From positions 106,332 through 170,331 of the forward strand of contig NCJK01000007.1 of NCBI GenBank assembly GCA_002282445.1: 64,000 nt of DNA. Reading direction: 5' to 3'. Below the pieces are notes generated by a model. It ran no database searches. It was not told the origin of the DNA and saw only the letters and a program-made list of their open reading frames with translations. Within the stretch, counting starts at the first letter, position 1; every line of letters starts with the position of its first letter. Positions 10,526 through 20,663 of the stretch are shown piece after piece. A program made the translations under genes and the position numbers. The DNA is from Burkholderiales bacterium 39-55-53 (lineage in GTDB: Bacteria; Pseudomonadota; Gammaproteobacteria; Burkholderiales; Burkholderiaceae_C).

Positions 10526-11722
10526 ATGTACGAATTCCCGCCAACGCCTGAAGCCGCCCAGTTGCGGCTTGACCATGTCAGCCCCAAAGACTATGCACAC
10601 ACGCGCAATGCCTTGGATGGTGCGGTCACACATTTGTCGCCGTACCTGACGCATGGGTTTTTGAGCGTGACCGATGTGGCCAGTGCCATGTACCACCAGT
10701 ATCGCGTGGGCGTGCAGCACAAGCTGATTTACGAGCTGGGTTGGCGTGAGTATTTTCAGCACATGCATCAGCATTTGGGCGATGGCATTGGTGAGTCGTT
10801 GCGCGAAGGTGTGTTGCCGGATGCGGAGTACAGCACCGAGTTGCCTGAAGACGTGCGCCATGCGTGCACCCGTGTGCCAGTGATCGACAACGCCATTCGC
10901 ATGCTCTACACCACGGGCTATTTGCACAACCATGCGCGCCTGTGGGTCGCTAGCTATATCGTGCACTTGCGCAAAGTGCATTGGCGCGTCGCTGCAGATT
11001 GGATGTACAGCCATTTGTTAGATGGTGACATTGCCAGTAATTACCTCAGCTGGCAGTGGGTGGCGGCTACCGGTAGTCATAAGCCGTATTTATTCAATGC
11101 GGATACGGTTGAAAAATTTGCCCCAGAAATTTGGTACAGCCGTGGCACGTCGATTGACGTGAGTTATGAGCTGATGGAAATTCTGGCCACCAGTCAGGCG
11201 ACCGTCGCGCAAGTGCGCAAGAACGAATTAGCTTGGGATGAGCCAGCTGTGTTTGCTGAACCGCCAGCTGAATTAGGCTTTACAAAACCTGTCGCCGCTG
11301 ACGTGACAGGCAAGCATGTGTGGCTGGTGCATCCTTGGGTACTGGCCGATTTGCCAGAGGACTTGCCAGACGACGTGATGTGCGTAGCCGTGGTCTTTGC
11401 AGAACACACACATGCGCATCCGTGGAATGCTTTGCGCTGGAATTTTGTGGGTGAGCGCATGGCAGCGCTCACGTCGCATCGCTGGTTTGGCTCAGCTGAA
11501 GCCGTGTTGCAGGCATTGACTGGTGCGCAGAGCGTGCAAACTGTGGCGCATCTGTGTTTGCCAGACTTGGCTGAGAGCAATGTTCAGTTAAGGCCTGCGC
11601 CGCGCTTGTTCCGTCAACTCGACAAGCCCATGGACTCGTTCAGCAAATGGTGGGTGCAGGTGAACAAAAACGTGCGCCATTTGCAGCAACTGGTCTACCC
11701 ATTGCCGACACGCACGCCTTAA
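10526..11722 (+). CDS. Photolyase-like FAD-binding protein without N-terminal antenna domain
   Basis: The first 260 or so residues are the helical FAD-binding half of the photolyase/cryptochrome family: RNALDGAVTHLSPYLTHG, LGWREYFQ, IDNAIRMLYTTGYLHNHARLW, and the flavin/DNA motif DGDIASNYLSWQWVAATGSHKPYLFNADTVEKF. The usual N-terminal alpha/beta antenna domain is absent. A C-terminal part of about 130 residues (HVWLVHPWVL, VAVVFAE, ALRWNFVGERMAAL, then a beta-alpha pattern) looks like a Rossmann-type unit. I start at ATG 10526; a TTG 12 nt earlier is possible and neither has a clear ribosome site. Repair activity cannot be judged from sequence. Confidence 0.8.
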   Translation: MYEFPPTPEAAQLRLDHVSPKDYAHTRNALDGAVTHLSPYLTHGFLSVTDVASAMYHQYRVGVQHKLIYELGWREYFQHMHQHLGDGIGESLREGVLPDAEYSTELPEDVRHACTRVPVIDNAIRMLYTTGYLHNHARLWVASYIVHLRKVHWRVAADWMYSHLLDGDIASNYLSWQWVAATGSHKPYLFNADTVEKFAPEIWYSRGTSIDVSYELMEILATSQATVAQVRKNELAWDEPAVFAEPPAELGFTKPVAADVTGKHVWLVHPWVLADLPEDLPDDVMCVAVVFAEHTHAHPWNALRWNFVGERMAALTSHRWFGSAEAVLQALTGAQSVQTVAHLCLPDLAESNVQLRPAPRLFRQLDKPMDSFSKWWVQVNKNVRHLQQLVYPLPTRTP

Positions 11723-11739
11723 ACGTGCGTTGGTGCGCC

Positions 11740-12135
11740 TTATTCTCCCGGCGCAGGTGTGACCTTGGTGATGAAGTATTCGGTTTCGCCAAAGCAGCTT
11801 GGTAGCCCTTTGTGCTGTTCATACTCAATCACCACTTTCTGTCCAATGCGTGCGTTGATTTGGTCGGCGATCGCATCATCGCGGACAGTGAAAGCAAATT
11901 TCTCGGGTACGGCTGGCAACGTAGCTAAAGCGCGAATTTGCTCGCCCTCCCACGTTTTGCAAATCCAACCCTTGTAAGAGAGCTTTTGCACAAAGCCAAC
12001 GCTGTCACCCTTGGAGTAAGTGAAGTGGTACGAAAACAGCAGGTAGACGCCAACGCCAATGACCACTGTCAATACCAGTCCAATCACGGTGCGCAAGGCA
12101 AAGCGAAGGGTGGCGCTAATCAAGGGATGTGTCAT
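11740..12135 (-). CDS. Membrane-anchored protein of unknown function
   Basis: 131 residues. One strong membrane segment (about residues 14-34, TVIGLVLTVVIGVGVYLLF) is followed by a soluble domain of about 95 residues with two cysteines (GWICKTW and PSCFGE) that could pair in the periplasm. No family is recognised with certainty. It is convergent with the photolyase-like gene and lies after the glcB terminator on the same strand, so it needs its own promoter in the short gap at 12136-12186. Confidence 0.65.
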   Translation of the reverse strand: MTHPLISATLRFALRTVIGLVLTVVIGVGVYLLFSYHFTYSKGDSVGFVQKLSYKGWICKTWEGEQIRALATLPAVPEKFAFTVRDDAIADQINARIGQKVVIEYEQHKGLPSCFGETEYFITKVTPAPGE

Positions 12136-12186
12136 GGGAATGGTTCAATCAAAATATGCAATGGTTGAATCATAGTTCGCTGAGTG

Positions 12187-12214
12187 AAAAAAAACGGCTC
12201 CCAAAGGAGCCGTT
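12187..12214 (-). terminator. Rho-independent terminator of glcB
   Basis: Read on the minus strand: a 9-bp stem AACGGCTCC/GGAGCCGTT with a 4-nt loop followed by eight T residues, 48 nt after the glcB stop. A textbook intrinsic terminator. Confidence 0.9.
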
Positions 12215-12261
12215 CTCTTTTTGTTTCACCTAGCGATGATTAAGCTTGACCAGCCTTCACT

Positions 12262-14481
12262 TTAGGCGTTGCCCGCCTTGACCTTCAAGCGCCAGGCGTG
12301 CAGCAATGGCTCGGTGTAGCCGCTAGGCTGCTCTTTACCTTTGAACACCAAGTCGAGGGCGGCTTGGTAAGCCGCGCCTTTGGCAAAGCGGCCCGCCATT
12401 TTTTGGTAAGCCTTGTCGCCAGCGTTTTGCTTGTCCACCACGGAAGCCATGCGCTTGAAAGTCTCTTTGACTTCAGCGGGGGTCACCACACCGTGGTGCA
12501 ACCAGTTGGCGATGTGTTGGCTAGAAATGCGCAGCGTGGCACGGTCTTCCATCAGGCCCACGTTGTGGATGTCTGGAACTTTGGAGCAGCCCACGCCTTG
12601 GTCAATCCAGCGCACGACATAGCCCAAGATGCCTTGCACGTTGTTGTCCAACTCTTGCTGCTTCTCAGCTGGTTTCCAGTTGGGCTTGTTCGTCACAGGT
12701 ATTTGCAACAAGTCGTTCAAGATGCTGTCACGCACTTTGGTGTAGTTGACCTTTTCCAATTCTTTCTGCACGTCCACCACTCTGACTTGGTGGTAGTGCA
12801 TGGCGTGCAACACAGCGGCTGTGGGGCTTGGCACCCAAGCAGTGTTGGCACCCGCTTTGGGGTGACCAATTTTTTGTTTCAACATTTCGGCCATCAGGTC
12901 GGGCATGGCCCACATGCCTTTGCCGATTTGTGCTTTGCCGCGCAAGCCGCATGACAAACCTGCCAATACGTTGTTCTTTTCGTAGGCTTGAATCCATGCG
13001 CTGGTCTTCATATCGCCTTTGCGCAACATGGGGCCAGCTTGCATGGCGGTGTGCATTTCGTCGCCGGTACGGTCCAAGAAGCCGGTATTGATGAACGCCA
13101 CGCGGCTGGCCGCTGCGGCGATACAGGCTTTCAAGTTCACGCTGGTGCGACGCTCTTCGTCCATGATGCCAAGCTTGACGGTGCTGTCAGCCAAGCCCAA
13201 AACTTTCTCGACACGGCCAAACAACTCGCAGGCAAACGCCACTTCGGTGGGGCCGTGCATTTTGGGTTTGACGATGTAGACAGAACCCGTGCGTGAGTTG
13301 CGAATGCCTTTTTTACCGTGGCCTTGCAGGTCGTGCAAAGCGATGGTTGTGGTGATGACCGCGTCCATGATGCCTTCTGGGATTTCGTGCATCGCGCCGT
13401 CTTTACCTTTGTAAAGAATGGCGGGGTTGGTCATCAAGTGGCCCACGTTGCGAAGGAACAGCAATGAACGGCCGTGCAATTTGACGGGCTGGCCGTCTTT
13501 GCCTTTGTATTCGCGGTCTGCATTCAAACCACGTGTGAAGGTCTTGCCTGCCTTTTCAACGGTTTCGGTCAAGGTGCCCTTGACGATGCCCAACCAGTTG
13601 CCGTAGGCCAACACTTTGTCGTCCGCGTCCACCACTGCCACCGAGTCTTCCAAGTCGAGGATGGTGGACAAAGCGGCCTCCACGATCAGGTCGCTCACCC
13701 CGGCTGGGTCAGTTGCGCCGATGGCGGTGTTGCGGTTGATTTGCAAGTCGAGGTGCAAGCCGTTGTGCACGAACAGCACAGACGATGGCTCAGACATCTT
13801 GCCTTGGAAGCCAACAAACTGAGCGGCTTTGGCCAGCTTGGTGGTCTTGCCACCTTTGAGCGTGACGACCAACTCACCGTTCACTACGGCGTAGCCGGTG
13901 GAGTCGATGTGTGAACCGCTCTTCAAGGGCACGGTACGGTCCAGTACGAAGCGTGCATATTGAATAACCTTCGCGCCACGCTTGGGGTTGTAAGCACCTG
14001 CTTTTTCGCAGCCGTGGGCTTCAGAAATAGCGTCCGTGCCATACAAAGCGTCATACAAAGAACCCCAACGTGCGTTGGCTGCGTTCAAGGCGTAACGTGC
14101 ATTGAGCACAGGCACCACGAGTTGTGGGCCAGCTTGCAAGGCCAATTCGGCGTCGACGTTTTTGGTGGTGGCTTTGACCTTCTCGGGTTGTGGCACGAGG
14201 TAGCCAATTTTTTCCAAGAACTTGCGGTAGGCCTTCATGTTCTTGATGGGGCCTGGGTTGGCGCTGTGCCAAGTGTCCATCTCAGTTTGCAGGCGGTCAC
14301 GCTCTGCCAACAAGGCGATGTTCTTAGGTGCCAAGTCTTGCACGATGGCGTCGAAACCCTTCCAGAATTTATCGCTGCTCACGCCGGTGTCGGGCAACAC
14401 TTTGGTCTCGATGAATTTGTGCAAATTGGTGGCAACTTGCAAGTTGTGCACGGCAGTGCGCTTGGTGGTGTCTTGGCTCAT
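12262..14481 (-). CDS. glcB: Malate synthase G
   Basis: Condenses glyoxylate and acetyl-CoA to malate, closing the glyoxylate bypass needed for growth on acetate and other C2 compounds. The 739-residue length is that of isoform G. Visible motifs include [18 protein letters not shown], the active-site strand [36 protein letters not shown], the [15 protein letters not shown] stretch, and [17 protein letters not shown]. The ATG is preceded by GAGAG. It is monocistronic with a strong terminator. C2 assimilation links it functionally to the alcohol/aldehyde oxidation genes at 29-49 kb, though no shared regulation is visible here. Confidence 0.97.
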   Translation of the reverse strand: MSQDTTKRTAVHNLQVATNLHKFIETKVLPDTGVSSDKFWKGFDAIVQDLAPKNIALLAERDRLQTEMDTWHSANPGPIKNMKAYRKFLEKIGYLVPQPEKVKATTKNVDAELALQAGPQLVVPVLNARYALNAANARWGSLYDALYGTDAISEAHGCEKAGAYNPKRGAKVIQYARFVLDRTVPLKSGSHIDSTGYAVVNGELVVTLKGGKTTKLAKAAQFVGFQGKMSEPSSVLFVHNGLHLDLQINRNTAIGATDPAGVSDLIVEAALSTILDLEDSVAVVDADDKVLAYGNWLGIVKGTLTETVEKAGKTFTRGLNADREYKGKDGQPVKLHGRSLLFLRNVGHLMTNPAILYKGKDGAMHEIPEGIMDAVITTTIALHDLQGHGKKGIRNSRTGSVYIVKPKMHGPTEVAFACELFGRVEKVLGLADSTVKLGIMDEERRTSVNLKACIAAAASRVAFINTGFLDRTGDEMHTAMQAGPMLRKGDMKTSAWIQAYEKNNVLAGLSCGLRGKAQIGKGMWAMPDLMAEMLKQKIGHPKAGANTAWVPSPTAAVLHAMHYHQVRVVDVQKELEKVNYTKVRDSILNDLLQIPVTNKPNWKPAEKQQELDNNVQGILGYVVRWIDQGVGCSKVPDIHNVGLMEDRATLRISSQHIANWLHHGVVTPAEVKETFKRMASVVDKQNAGDKAYQKMAGRFAKGAAYQAALDLVFKGKEQPSGYTEPLLHAWRLKVKAGNA

Positions 14482-14609
14482 GATGAGGTCTCTCTGGATA
14501 AATCAAAAACGGGAAATCAATACGAATCTTATTGGATTGCGGTGGGTGGATTGCATCGCCAGCTTTTGGGCTGTCGTGACAAATAGGGTGGTAATCGCTC
14601 GGTTGGCGT

Positions 14610-15641
14610 TTATTTCTCGGGCACCAGCAAATGGCCGTGACGCAAGCCGCGCCAAGTTTGCAGGGTTAATCCAAGAATCAGCAACGAGGTCAAGGCCAGC
14701 ATCACGGTGGCTGGCAGCTCCAGCCATGCGCCACCAGACTCTTGCGACATGCGCAACGTGAAGGCGGTGAAGGCGGCGCTTGGGAAGCTTGTTGCCCAAT
14801 ATGGCATGCCAAATGCGTGCTCACGGATGGTGTGAATTTTGGTGAGGACCAAAGCCAAGAAGAAAGCGCCAATGCCCCAAACAGACCAAACGAGAGCGAT
14901 GGGCGCATCCAACTGCAACAAACTCAAGCCAACCAAGGAGGGTGGGACCAACGCGATGAACCATGTAGGTGCCATGCGTGCCGGCAGCGGGCCGGCTTGT
15001 CCCACACGCACAAACAGCATCGTTTGCAAAATAGGCCAAAAGAACAGGCCCACACCAAACTGTGCTGTCGCCCAGTTTTCTAAACCGATGGGTACACCAC
15101 CAATGGGGGCGAGCACATTCCCGACAACTGGGATAAAAAATACAGGCGTGAAGGTGGCCCATTGAAAGCCGCCGTTTTCAGCGCTGTTGAGCCAGCGTCC
15201 AACCACCCAAACTGTGGCAGCGATTTCCAAGATAGAGCCCACGCACCACGCAAACGTCAACAATGTGTTGAGCGTGCTGGAAGTGCCCCAAAACAAATGA
15301 ACGCCCAAGCTGACCAACAACCAAATTGAAATGGGCAAGGTGGCCATGAAAGCGTGACGCACAGGATGACGCAAATCCGCAGCCACGGCATGGGGATGTG
15401 CGCTGAGTCGAATCACACAAGCGATGCACAGCAACACAAAGACGAACAAAGAAAACGCAGCACCGACCAAGCCAAGGCCAAGCGCCATGTCGCCAAAAAT
15501 ATCGGAGGCTTTTAGCCATGCTTGTGACAAACCACACCAACCCATGACCAAGGCAAACCACGCTGGTGCGAGGTACTCCAAAGATGCGATGGTGCGGGTT
15601 GTTCGGCTAGGGGTGTGGTGTGGGGATTCAGGTGTAGTCAT
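14610..15641 (-). CDS. TDT/SLAC1-family anion or C4-dicarboxylate transporter
   Basis: 343-residue integral membrane protein with about ten hydrophobic segments. The pattern YLAPAWFALVMGWCGLS at the start, FTPVFFIPVVGNVLAPIGG in the middle, and LPARMAPTWFIALVPPSL resembles the tellurite-resistance/dicarboxylate transporter (TehA, Mae1, SLAC1) fold, a trimeric anion channel. The substrate cannot be told from sequence. It is divergent from the LysR gene at 15694, whose product may control it. Confidence 0.8.
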   Translation of the reverse strand: MTTPESPHHTPSRTTRTIASLEYLAPAWFALVMGWCGLSQAWLKASDIFGDMALGLGLVGAAFSLFVFVLLCIACVIRLSAHPHAVAADLRHPVRHAFMATLPISIWLLVSLGVHLFWGTSSTLNTLLTFAWCVGSILEIAATVWVVGRWLNSAENGGFQWATFTPVFFIPVVGNVLAPIGGVPIGLENWATAQFGVGLFFWPILQTMLFVRVGQAGPLPARMAPTWFIALVPPSLVGLSLLQLDAPIALVWSVWGIGAFFLALVLTKIHTIREHAFGMPYWATSFPSAAFTAFTLRMSQESGGAWLELPATVMLALTSLLILGLTLQTWRGLRHGHLLVPEK

Positions 15642-15693
15642 CCTCTAATTTTAGGTCTTAGCTCAATCACTTGGGTGTGTGGATAATTGCCTC

Positions 15694-16635
15694 ATGGACA
15701 AACTCAAAGCCTTTGAGTCTTTTGTGTCGGTGGCCTTGAAAGGCAGCTTGACCGCTGCAGCCAAAGCCGAGGGCGTAGCCCCCGCCATCATGGGGCGACG
15801 CTTAGACAGCTTGGAAGCGCACTTGGGCGTCAAGCTCTTGGTGCGCACCACACGACGCATCACGCTCACCCACGAAGGCACTGCATTCCTCGAAGACTGT
15901 CAACGCTTGCTGGCCGAAGTGGCCAACGCCGAGGCGAGCGTCAGTGCGGGCGGCCTCAAAGCCAGTGGGCACTTGCGCATTACCGCGCCAGCGGGTTTTG
16001 GTCGGCGTCATGTTGCGCCCTTGGTCCCCAAATTTCACAGCATGCACCCTGATGTGACGGTGTCGCTCAACCTGAGCGATCGCGTGGTGGATTTGGCCGC
16101 TGAAGGCTTTGACTGCGCCGTGCGCGTGGGCGATTTGCCCGACTCATCCTTGGTGAGTGTGCGCATGGCTGACAACCGCCGCTTGTGTGTGGCCACCCCT
16201 GAATTTTTAAAGCGCTACGGCACACCCAAAGTTCCAAGCGATTTGATGCGGTTTCAATGCTTAACGCTCTCCAGCGACGCATCCCAAACACGCGGTTGGG
16301 CATTTCGCGTGCCCGTCAATGGCAAAGGCCAAGAGGGTCAAACACACGAAGTAATTCACCTTCGCCCTAGCGGCCCGATGGACTGCTCGGACGGTCAAGT
16401 TCTGCATGATTGGTGTTTGGCGGGCCACGGCATTGCATGGCGCAGCACATGGGAGGTCGAGGCAGAAATCACCAGCGGCAAACTTGTCCCTGTGTTGGAA
16501 GAGTTTGCTGCGTCACCCAATGGCATTTATGCCGTGTTCTCACAGCGCAAGCACTTGCCTCTGCGATTGCGCTTGTGGATTGACTTTCTCAAAGATCATT
16601 ACGGTCATGCCAACTACTGGAGTGCGGCTGCATGA
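15694..16635 (+). CDS. LysR-family transcriptional regulator
   Basis: 313 residues from ATG 15694 (MDKLKAFESFVSVALKG). The N-terminal winged helix has the typical LTAAAKAEGVAPAIMGRRLDSLEAHLGVKLLVRTTRRITLTHEG, followed by an effector-binding domain (LRITAPAGFGRRHVAPLVPKF...). It diverges from the TDT transporter gene with a 52-nt gap, the classic arrangement for a LysR regulator and its target. Its stop overlaps the next gene by 4 nt (ATGA), so it is translated together with the ChbG-like deacetylase. Confidence 0.9.
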   Translation: MDKLKAFESFVSVALKGSLTAAAKAEGVAPAIMGRRLDSLEAHLGVKLLVRTTRRITLTHEGTAFLEDCQRLLAEVANAEASVSAGGLKASGHLRITAPAGFGRRHVAPLVPKFHSMHPDVTVSLNLSDRVVDLAAEGFDCAVRVGDLPDSSLVSVRMADNRRLCVATPEFLKRYGTPKVPSDLMRFQCLTLSSDASQTRGWAFRVPVNGKGQEGQTHEVIHLRPSGPMDCSDGQVLHDWCLAGHGIAWRSTWEVEAEITSGKLVPVLEEFAASPNGIYAVFSQRKHLPLRLRLWIDFLKDHYGHANYWSAAA

Positions 16636-17423
16636 CACAACATCAAATCAAAGAAGTGGTGCTGTGTGCCGACGACTACGCACTCAACGCACCTGTGTCG
16701 CAAGGCATCGTGGCTTTGGCAGTGTTGGGCCGCTTAAGCGCCACCAGTGTGATGAGCCTCTCTCCTCGTTGGGCGGAAGATGTGGTGGCTTTGCGCGATG
16801 TGCGCGAGCGTTTGGACGTGGGGGTGCATCTTGATTGGACGAGTAGTTTTGCAGTTGACTTGGCGGATGGCCGAGGTTTGACAGCGACCAAATTGCGTGC
16901 TGCTTTGCGCCTGTGTGATCAACAAAACATTGAGGATCAAATTGAACGTCAACTCGATGCCTTTGAAGCCCAATGGCAAGCACCGCCAGACCACATTGAC
17001 AGTCATCAGCATGTTCACCAATTGCCTGTATTTCGCCAAGCATTGATGCATGTGTTGGTGCGGCGCTACGGCACGATTGCGCATCGTCCTTGGTTGCGAG
17101 TGTCATCTGGCATTGCGCCGTTGGAGAAAATGGCGCGTAGTTACGCATGGCCATCTGTCGGTCCAGTATTGGGTACCTATGGCTTTAACGCCAGCATGGA
17201 TGACTTCGCCCGCCACATGCAAGGCTGGCTGGCCAGTACGCCCGCAGACAAACCTGCGCTCATCATGTGCAACCCCGCCGTCTCGGCCCAAGCCGATGAT
17301 CCGCTGGGCAACACTCGCAAGCGTGAGTTTGCTTACCTGGCTGGCCACGACTTTGTGCAGCATTTGGTGGATGCCAGCGTGCGCGTGGTGCGGGGCAGTG
17401 GAAAACCGATGCTTCCGGTTTAA
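16632..17423 (+). CDS. ChbG/HpnK (YdjC)-family carbohydrate deacetylase
   Basis: Predicted metal-dependent deacetylase of N-acetylated sugars (family includes chitooligosaccharide deacetylase ChbG and hopanoid HpnK). The metal-site motifs are clear: VLCADDYALN at the N-terminus, VGVHLDWTS, and DHIDSHQHVHQLPVF. The 263-residue length is usual. ATG 16632 overlaps the LysR stop. The true substrate is unknown; there are no chitin or hopanoid genes nearby. Confidence 0.85.
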   Translation: MTQHQIKEVVLCADDYALNAPVSQGIVALAVLGRLSATSVMSLSPRWAEDVVALRDVRERLDVGVHLDWTSSFAVDLADGRGLTATKLRAALRLCDQQNIEDQIERQLDAFEAQWQAPPDHIDSHQHVHQLPVFRQALMHVLVRRYGTIAHRPWLRVSSGIAPLEKMARSYAWPSVGPVLGTYGFNASMDDFARHMQGWLASTPADKPALIMCNPAVSAQADDPLGNTRKREFAYLAGHDFVQHLVDASVRVVRGSGKPMLPV

Positions 17424-17464
17424 TTGAGATGGCTTGAGGGTCTTGTGCCCCGTAAAATCTAGCC

Positions 17465-19174
17465 ATGCTCCAAGTTAAACAAGAATTGCTGGCCGCTCTG
17501 AGCCAAGCCCTCGACGGTTTGTTGCCCGGTTCCGGCAACAAGGCTGCTTTTGAATCTCCCAAGGTCGCCGCGCATGGCGACTACGCCATTACTGCCGCCA
17601 TGCAGCTGGCCAAGCCCCTCAAGCTCAACCCTCGTCAGCTCGGCGAACAGCTGCGCGACGCGCTGCTGGCTGCGCCCGTGTACCAACAGTGGGTGCAAGA
17701 CATCGAAATTGCTGGCCCCGGCTTTATCAACATCCGTTTGAAGCCTGCTGCCAAGCAACAAATCGTGCGTGAGGTGTTGGCTGCCAAAGAGCGATTCGGC
17801 TTTCAAGCTGACAACGGTCAGCGCGTGTTGGTCGAGTTCGTTTCTGCCAACCCCACCGGACCGCTGCACGTGGGCCACGGCCGCCAAGCGGCATTGGGTG
17901 ACGCGATTTGTAACTTGTTTGCCACGCAAGGCTTCAACGTGTACCGCGAGTTTTATTACAACGACGCGGGCGTGCAGATCAACACTTTGGCCAAGAGCAC
18001 GCACTTCCGTGCCCAAGGCATCAAGCCCGGTGATGCGAGTTGGCCTGTGGACCCCGAAAATCCAGAGAGCAAAGCGTTCTACAACGGCGACTACATCCAA
18101 GACATAGCCACTGATTTCTTGGCTGGCAAAACCGTCAAGTCCGATGACCGCGAATTCACTGCCAGCGGCGATGTGAACGATGTGGACGGCATGCGCGAAT
18201 TTGCCGTGGCCTATCTGCGTCACGAGCAAGACCTCGACTTGAAAGCCTTTGACGTCAAGTTCGACAACTACTACTTGGAAAGCAGTCTGTACACCAGCGG
18301 CAAAGTGGCCGATGCGGTGAGCCGCTTGCAAGCAGCAGGCAAGACCTACGAGCAAGACGGCGCGTTGTGGCTCAAGTCAACCGACTACGGCGACGACAAA
18401 GACCGTGTGATGAAAAAAACAGACGGCACGTACACCTACTTTGTGCCTGATGTGGCGTACCACATCACCAAGTGGGAGCGCGGCTTCACCAAGGTGGTGA
18501 ACATCCAAGGTACTGACCACCACGGCACGATTGCCCGCGTGCGCGCAGGCTTGCAAGCCGCCAATGTGGGCATCCCCGAGGGCTACCCCGACTACGTGTT
18601 GCACACCATGGTGCGCGTGATGCGCGGTGGCGAAGAGGTGAAAATTTCTAAGCGCGCCGGCAGCTACGTGACATTGCGCGATTTGATCGAGTGGACGAGC
18701 AAAGACGCGGTGCGTTTCTTCTTGCTGAGTCGTAAGCCCGACACCGAGTACACCTTCGACGTGGACTTGGCCGTGCAAAAGAACAACGACAACCCCGTGT
18801 ACTACGTGCAATACGCACACGCCCGCATTTGTTCGGTGCTGCGTGCGTGGGCCGACAAAGACGGTGGCGATGTGGCTTCGCTACAAGACGTGGACTTGTC
18901 TGCGCTCGAAAGCCCACAAGCGCAAGCCCTGATGCTGCAACTGGCCAAGTACCCTGCGATGTTGACCGCCGCATCGGCCGACTTTGCACCGCATGACGTG
19001 ACTTTCTACTTGCGCGATCTCGCAGCCAGCTACCACAGCTATTACGATGCCGAGCGCATCTTGGTGGACGACGAAGCAGTGAAAAAAGCGCGACTGGCAC
19101 TCGTCGCTGCCACCGCACAGGTGCTGCACAATGGCTTGGCGGTATTGGGTGTGTCAGCCCCCGCCAGCATGTAA
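17465..19174 (+). CDS. argS: Arginyl-tRNA synthetase
   Basis: Class I synthetase that charges tRNA-Arg. The 569-residue protein has the N-terminal additional domain (Add1), the HIGH-type site in [20 protein letters not shown] (about residues 129-147), the KMSKS-equivalent region [17 protein letters not shown], and the anticodon-binding C-terminal helices starting [16 protein letters not shown]. The long opposite-strand frame at 17459-18355 is a codon-bias shadow. SPOR and dsbA genes follow closely on the same strand. Confidence 0.97.
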   Translation: MLQVKQELLAALSQALDGLLPGSGNKAAFESPKVAAHGDYAITAAMQLAKPLKLNPRQLGEQLRDALLAAPVYQQWVQDIEIAGPGFINIRLKPAAKQQIVREVLAAKERFGFQADNGQRVLVEFVSANPTGPLHVGHGRQAALGDAICNLFATQGFNVYREFYYNDAGVQINTLAKSTHFRAQGIKPGDASWPVDPENPESKAFYNGDYIQDIATDFLAGKTVKSDDREFTASGDVNDVDGMREFAVAYLRHEQDLDLKAFDVKFDNYYLESSLYTSGKVADAVSRLQAAGKTYEQDGALWLKSTDYGDDKDRVMKKTDGTYTYFVPDVAYHITKWERGFTKVVNIQGTDHHGTIARVRAGLQAANVGIPEGYPDYVLHTMVRVMRGGEEVKISKRAGSYVTLRDLIEWTSKDAVRFFLLSRKPDTEYTFDVDLAVQKNNDNPVYYVQYAHARICSVLRAWADKDGGDVASLQDVDLSALESPQAQALMLQLAKYPAMLTAASADFAPHDVTFYLRDLAASYHSYYDAERILVDDEAVKKARLALVAATAQVLHNGLAVLGVSAPASM

Positions 19175-19194
19175 TTAGGACGGAGATTTTGAGC

Positions 19195-19896
19195 ATGAAT
19201 CAGCAACGCGGCAGCACTTTGGTGGGCTTCATCATTGGTTTGGTGGTGGGCTTGGCCGTGGCTTTGGGGGTCGCGATTTACGTCACCAAAGTGCCGATTC
19301 CGTTCATGAGCAAAGGCCCAGCACGCTCTGCGGATTCGGATGCTGCCGAAGCTGAAAAAAACAAAGACTGGGATCCGAATGCTCCGCTTTACAGCAAGAA
19401 AGCAGGCAAGTCTGGGGATAAGGCGGAAGAATCAAGCACAGACGCCGCAGCCAAGGTTGATCCCAAGAGTGCAGATCCCTTAGGTGATTTGGCCAAAGTG
19501 AAATCAGCCGAGCCCAAGCCAGAAGTGAAAGCCAAAGCTGAAACTAAAACGCCTGAGGCTAAACCCGTAGAGGCAAAGCCCGCTGAGGCAAAGCCCGCTG
19601 AGGCCAAGATGCCCGAGGTCAAGCCTGCAGATGCCAAAGCCGCTGAGCCTGCCAATGCAGACCCCTTTATTTACTTTGTACAAGCGGGCGCTTACCGCAG
19701 CAACGAAGAAGCCCAGGCTCAACGTGCCAAAACCGCCATGCTGGGTTTGGATACCAAAATCAGCGAACGTGATCAAGGCGGGCGGTCTGTTTACAGAGTC
19801 CGTGTGGGCCCGATGGACAAAGCCGAGGCCGAGCGCGTGCGTGCCAAACTAGAAGCCGCTCACATTGATTCCGCCATGGTGCGGGTGCAACGTTAA
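19195..19896 (+). CDS. SPOR-domain cell-envelope protein
   Basis: 233 residues from ATG 19195 (GGAG at 19182-19185, 9-nt spacing). A single membrane anchor (about residues 7-30, STLVGFIIGLVVGLAVALGVAIYV) is followed by a low-complexity periplasmic linker rich in Ala, Lys, Pro and Glu, including tandem EAKPA units coded by near-identical 15-bp repeats at about 19570-19611. The C-terminal SPOR domain (about residues 156-233, YFVQAGAYRSNEEAQAQRAKTAMLG ... YRVRVGPM) binds denuded peptidoglycan at the division septum. This FtsN-like build is common right after argS in this order. Confidence 0.88.
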   Translation: MNQQRGSTLVGFIIGLVVGLAVALGVAIYVTKVPIPFMSKGPARSADSDAAEAEKNKDWDPNAPLYSKKAGKSGDKAEESSTDAAAKVDPKSADPLGDLAKVKSAEPKPEVKAKAETKTPEAKPVEAKPAEAKPAEAKMPEVKPADAKAAEPANADPFIYFVQAGAYRSNEEAQAQRAKTAMLGLDTKISERDQGGRSVYRVRVGPMDKAEAERVRAKLEAAHIDSAMVRVQR

Positions 19897-19913
19897 ACAC
19901 CAAGAGGTAACCC

Positions 19914-20564
19914 ATGAAACGTCGTGATTTTTCTTTAGCTGCCGCTGCCACTGTGGCAGGTTTGCCATTGGCTGCACAGGCCCAAGGTCCTGCCGCTGCC
20001 AAGCCTGTAGAAGGCAAAGACTATTTGTCACTCGACAAGCGTGTGCCGACCGACGTTGGCACAGGCAAGATCGAAGTCTTGGAATTCTTTTGGTACAGCT
20101 GCCCACATTGCCACTCTTTTGAGCCACAGTTTGCTGCGTGGGTCAAAGCAGCCCCCAAAGACGTGGTGGTGCAGCGTGTGCCTGTGCGTTTCCGAGATGA
20201 CTTTGAAGCACAACAACGTGCGTACTATGTGTTCGAGTCACTCAATATGGTTGACGCCATGCACGGCAAGTTGTTTCACGCGATTCACACCGAGCGTCAG
20301 CAGCTCAACAACGCGCAAGCCTTGGCCGCATGGGCCAATAAAAACGGTTTGCCCGAGAAGAAGTTCATGGACACGTTCAACAGCTTTGGTGTCGCCACCA
20401 AATCGCGACGCGCCACACAGCTGCAAGACGCGTTCAAAGTGCAGGGCGTGCCTGCCCTTGGCATCGCCGGTCGTTTCTACACTGATGGCGGCTTGGCCCA
20501 GACGATGGACCGTGCCCTGCAAGTGGCTGACTATTTGATTGGCGAAGTGCGCCGCGGCCGTTAA
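19914..20564 (+). CDS. dsbA: Periplasmic thiol:disulfide oxidoreductase DsbA
   Basis: Introduces disulfide bonds into exported proteins. The 216-residue precursor begins MKRRDFSLAAAATVAGLPLAAQAQG, a signal peptide with a twin-arginine-like start. The thioredoxin fold carries the redox motif Cys63-Pro-His-Cys66 (WYSCPHCHSF) and the cis-proline loop VQGVPALGIAG. It is relevant to the c-type cytochromes and the PQQ dehydrogenase (vicinal disulfide) encoded later in the window. It sits 17 nt after the SPOR gene. Confidence 0.94.
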   Translation: MKRRDFSLAAAATVAGLPLAAQAQGPAAAKPVEGKDYLSLDKRVPTDVGTGKIEVLEFFWYSCPHCHSFEPQFAAWVKAAPKDVVVQRVPVRFRDDFEAQQRAYYVFESLNMVDAMHGKLFHAIHTERQQLNNAQALAAWANKNGLPEKKFMDTFNSFGVATKSRRATQLQDAFKVQGVPALGIAGRFYTDGGLAQTMDRALQVADYLIGEVRRGR

Positions 20565-20663
20565 GCAATTGGTGGTTTCAGCCCCACAGGCTGTGCGTCA
20601 GCACGAAAATTGCTTCCTTTAGATGGTTAGAATGCCATCAACTCAACGAGCAATATTCGTGCC

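Noticed and set aside
17459-18355. 298-codon frame on the minus strand opposite argS
   Set aside because: Shadow of argS codon bias; no family likeness and no ribosome site. The same holds for the long frames opposite proA (4173-5063), glcB (12298-12954) and rpe (27844-28536).
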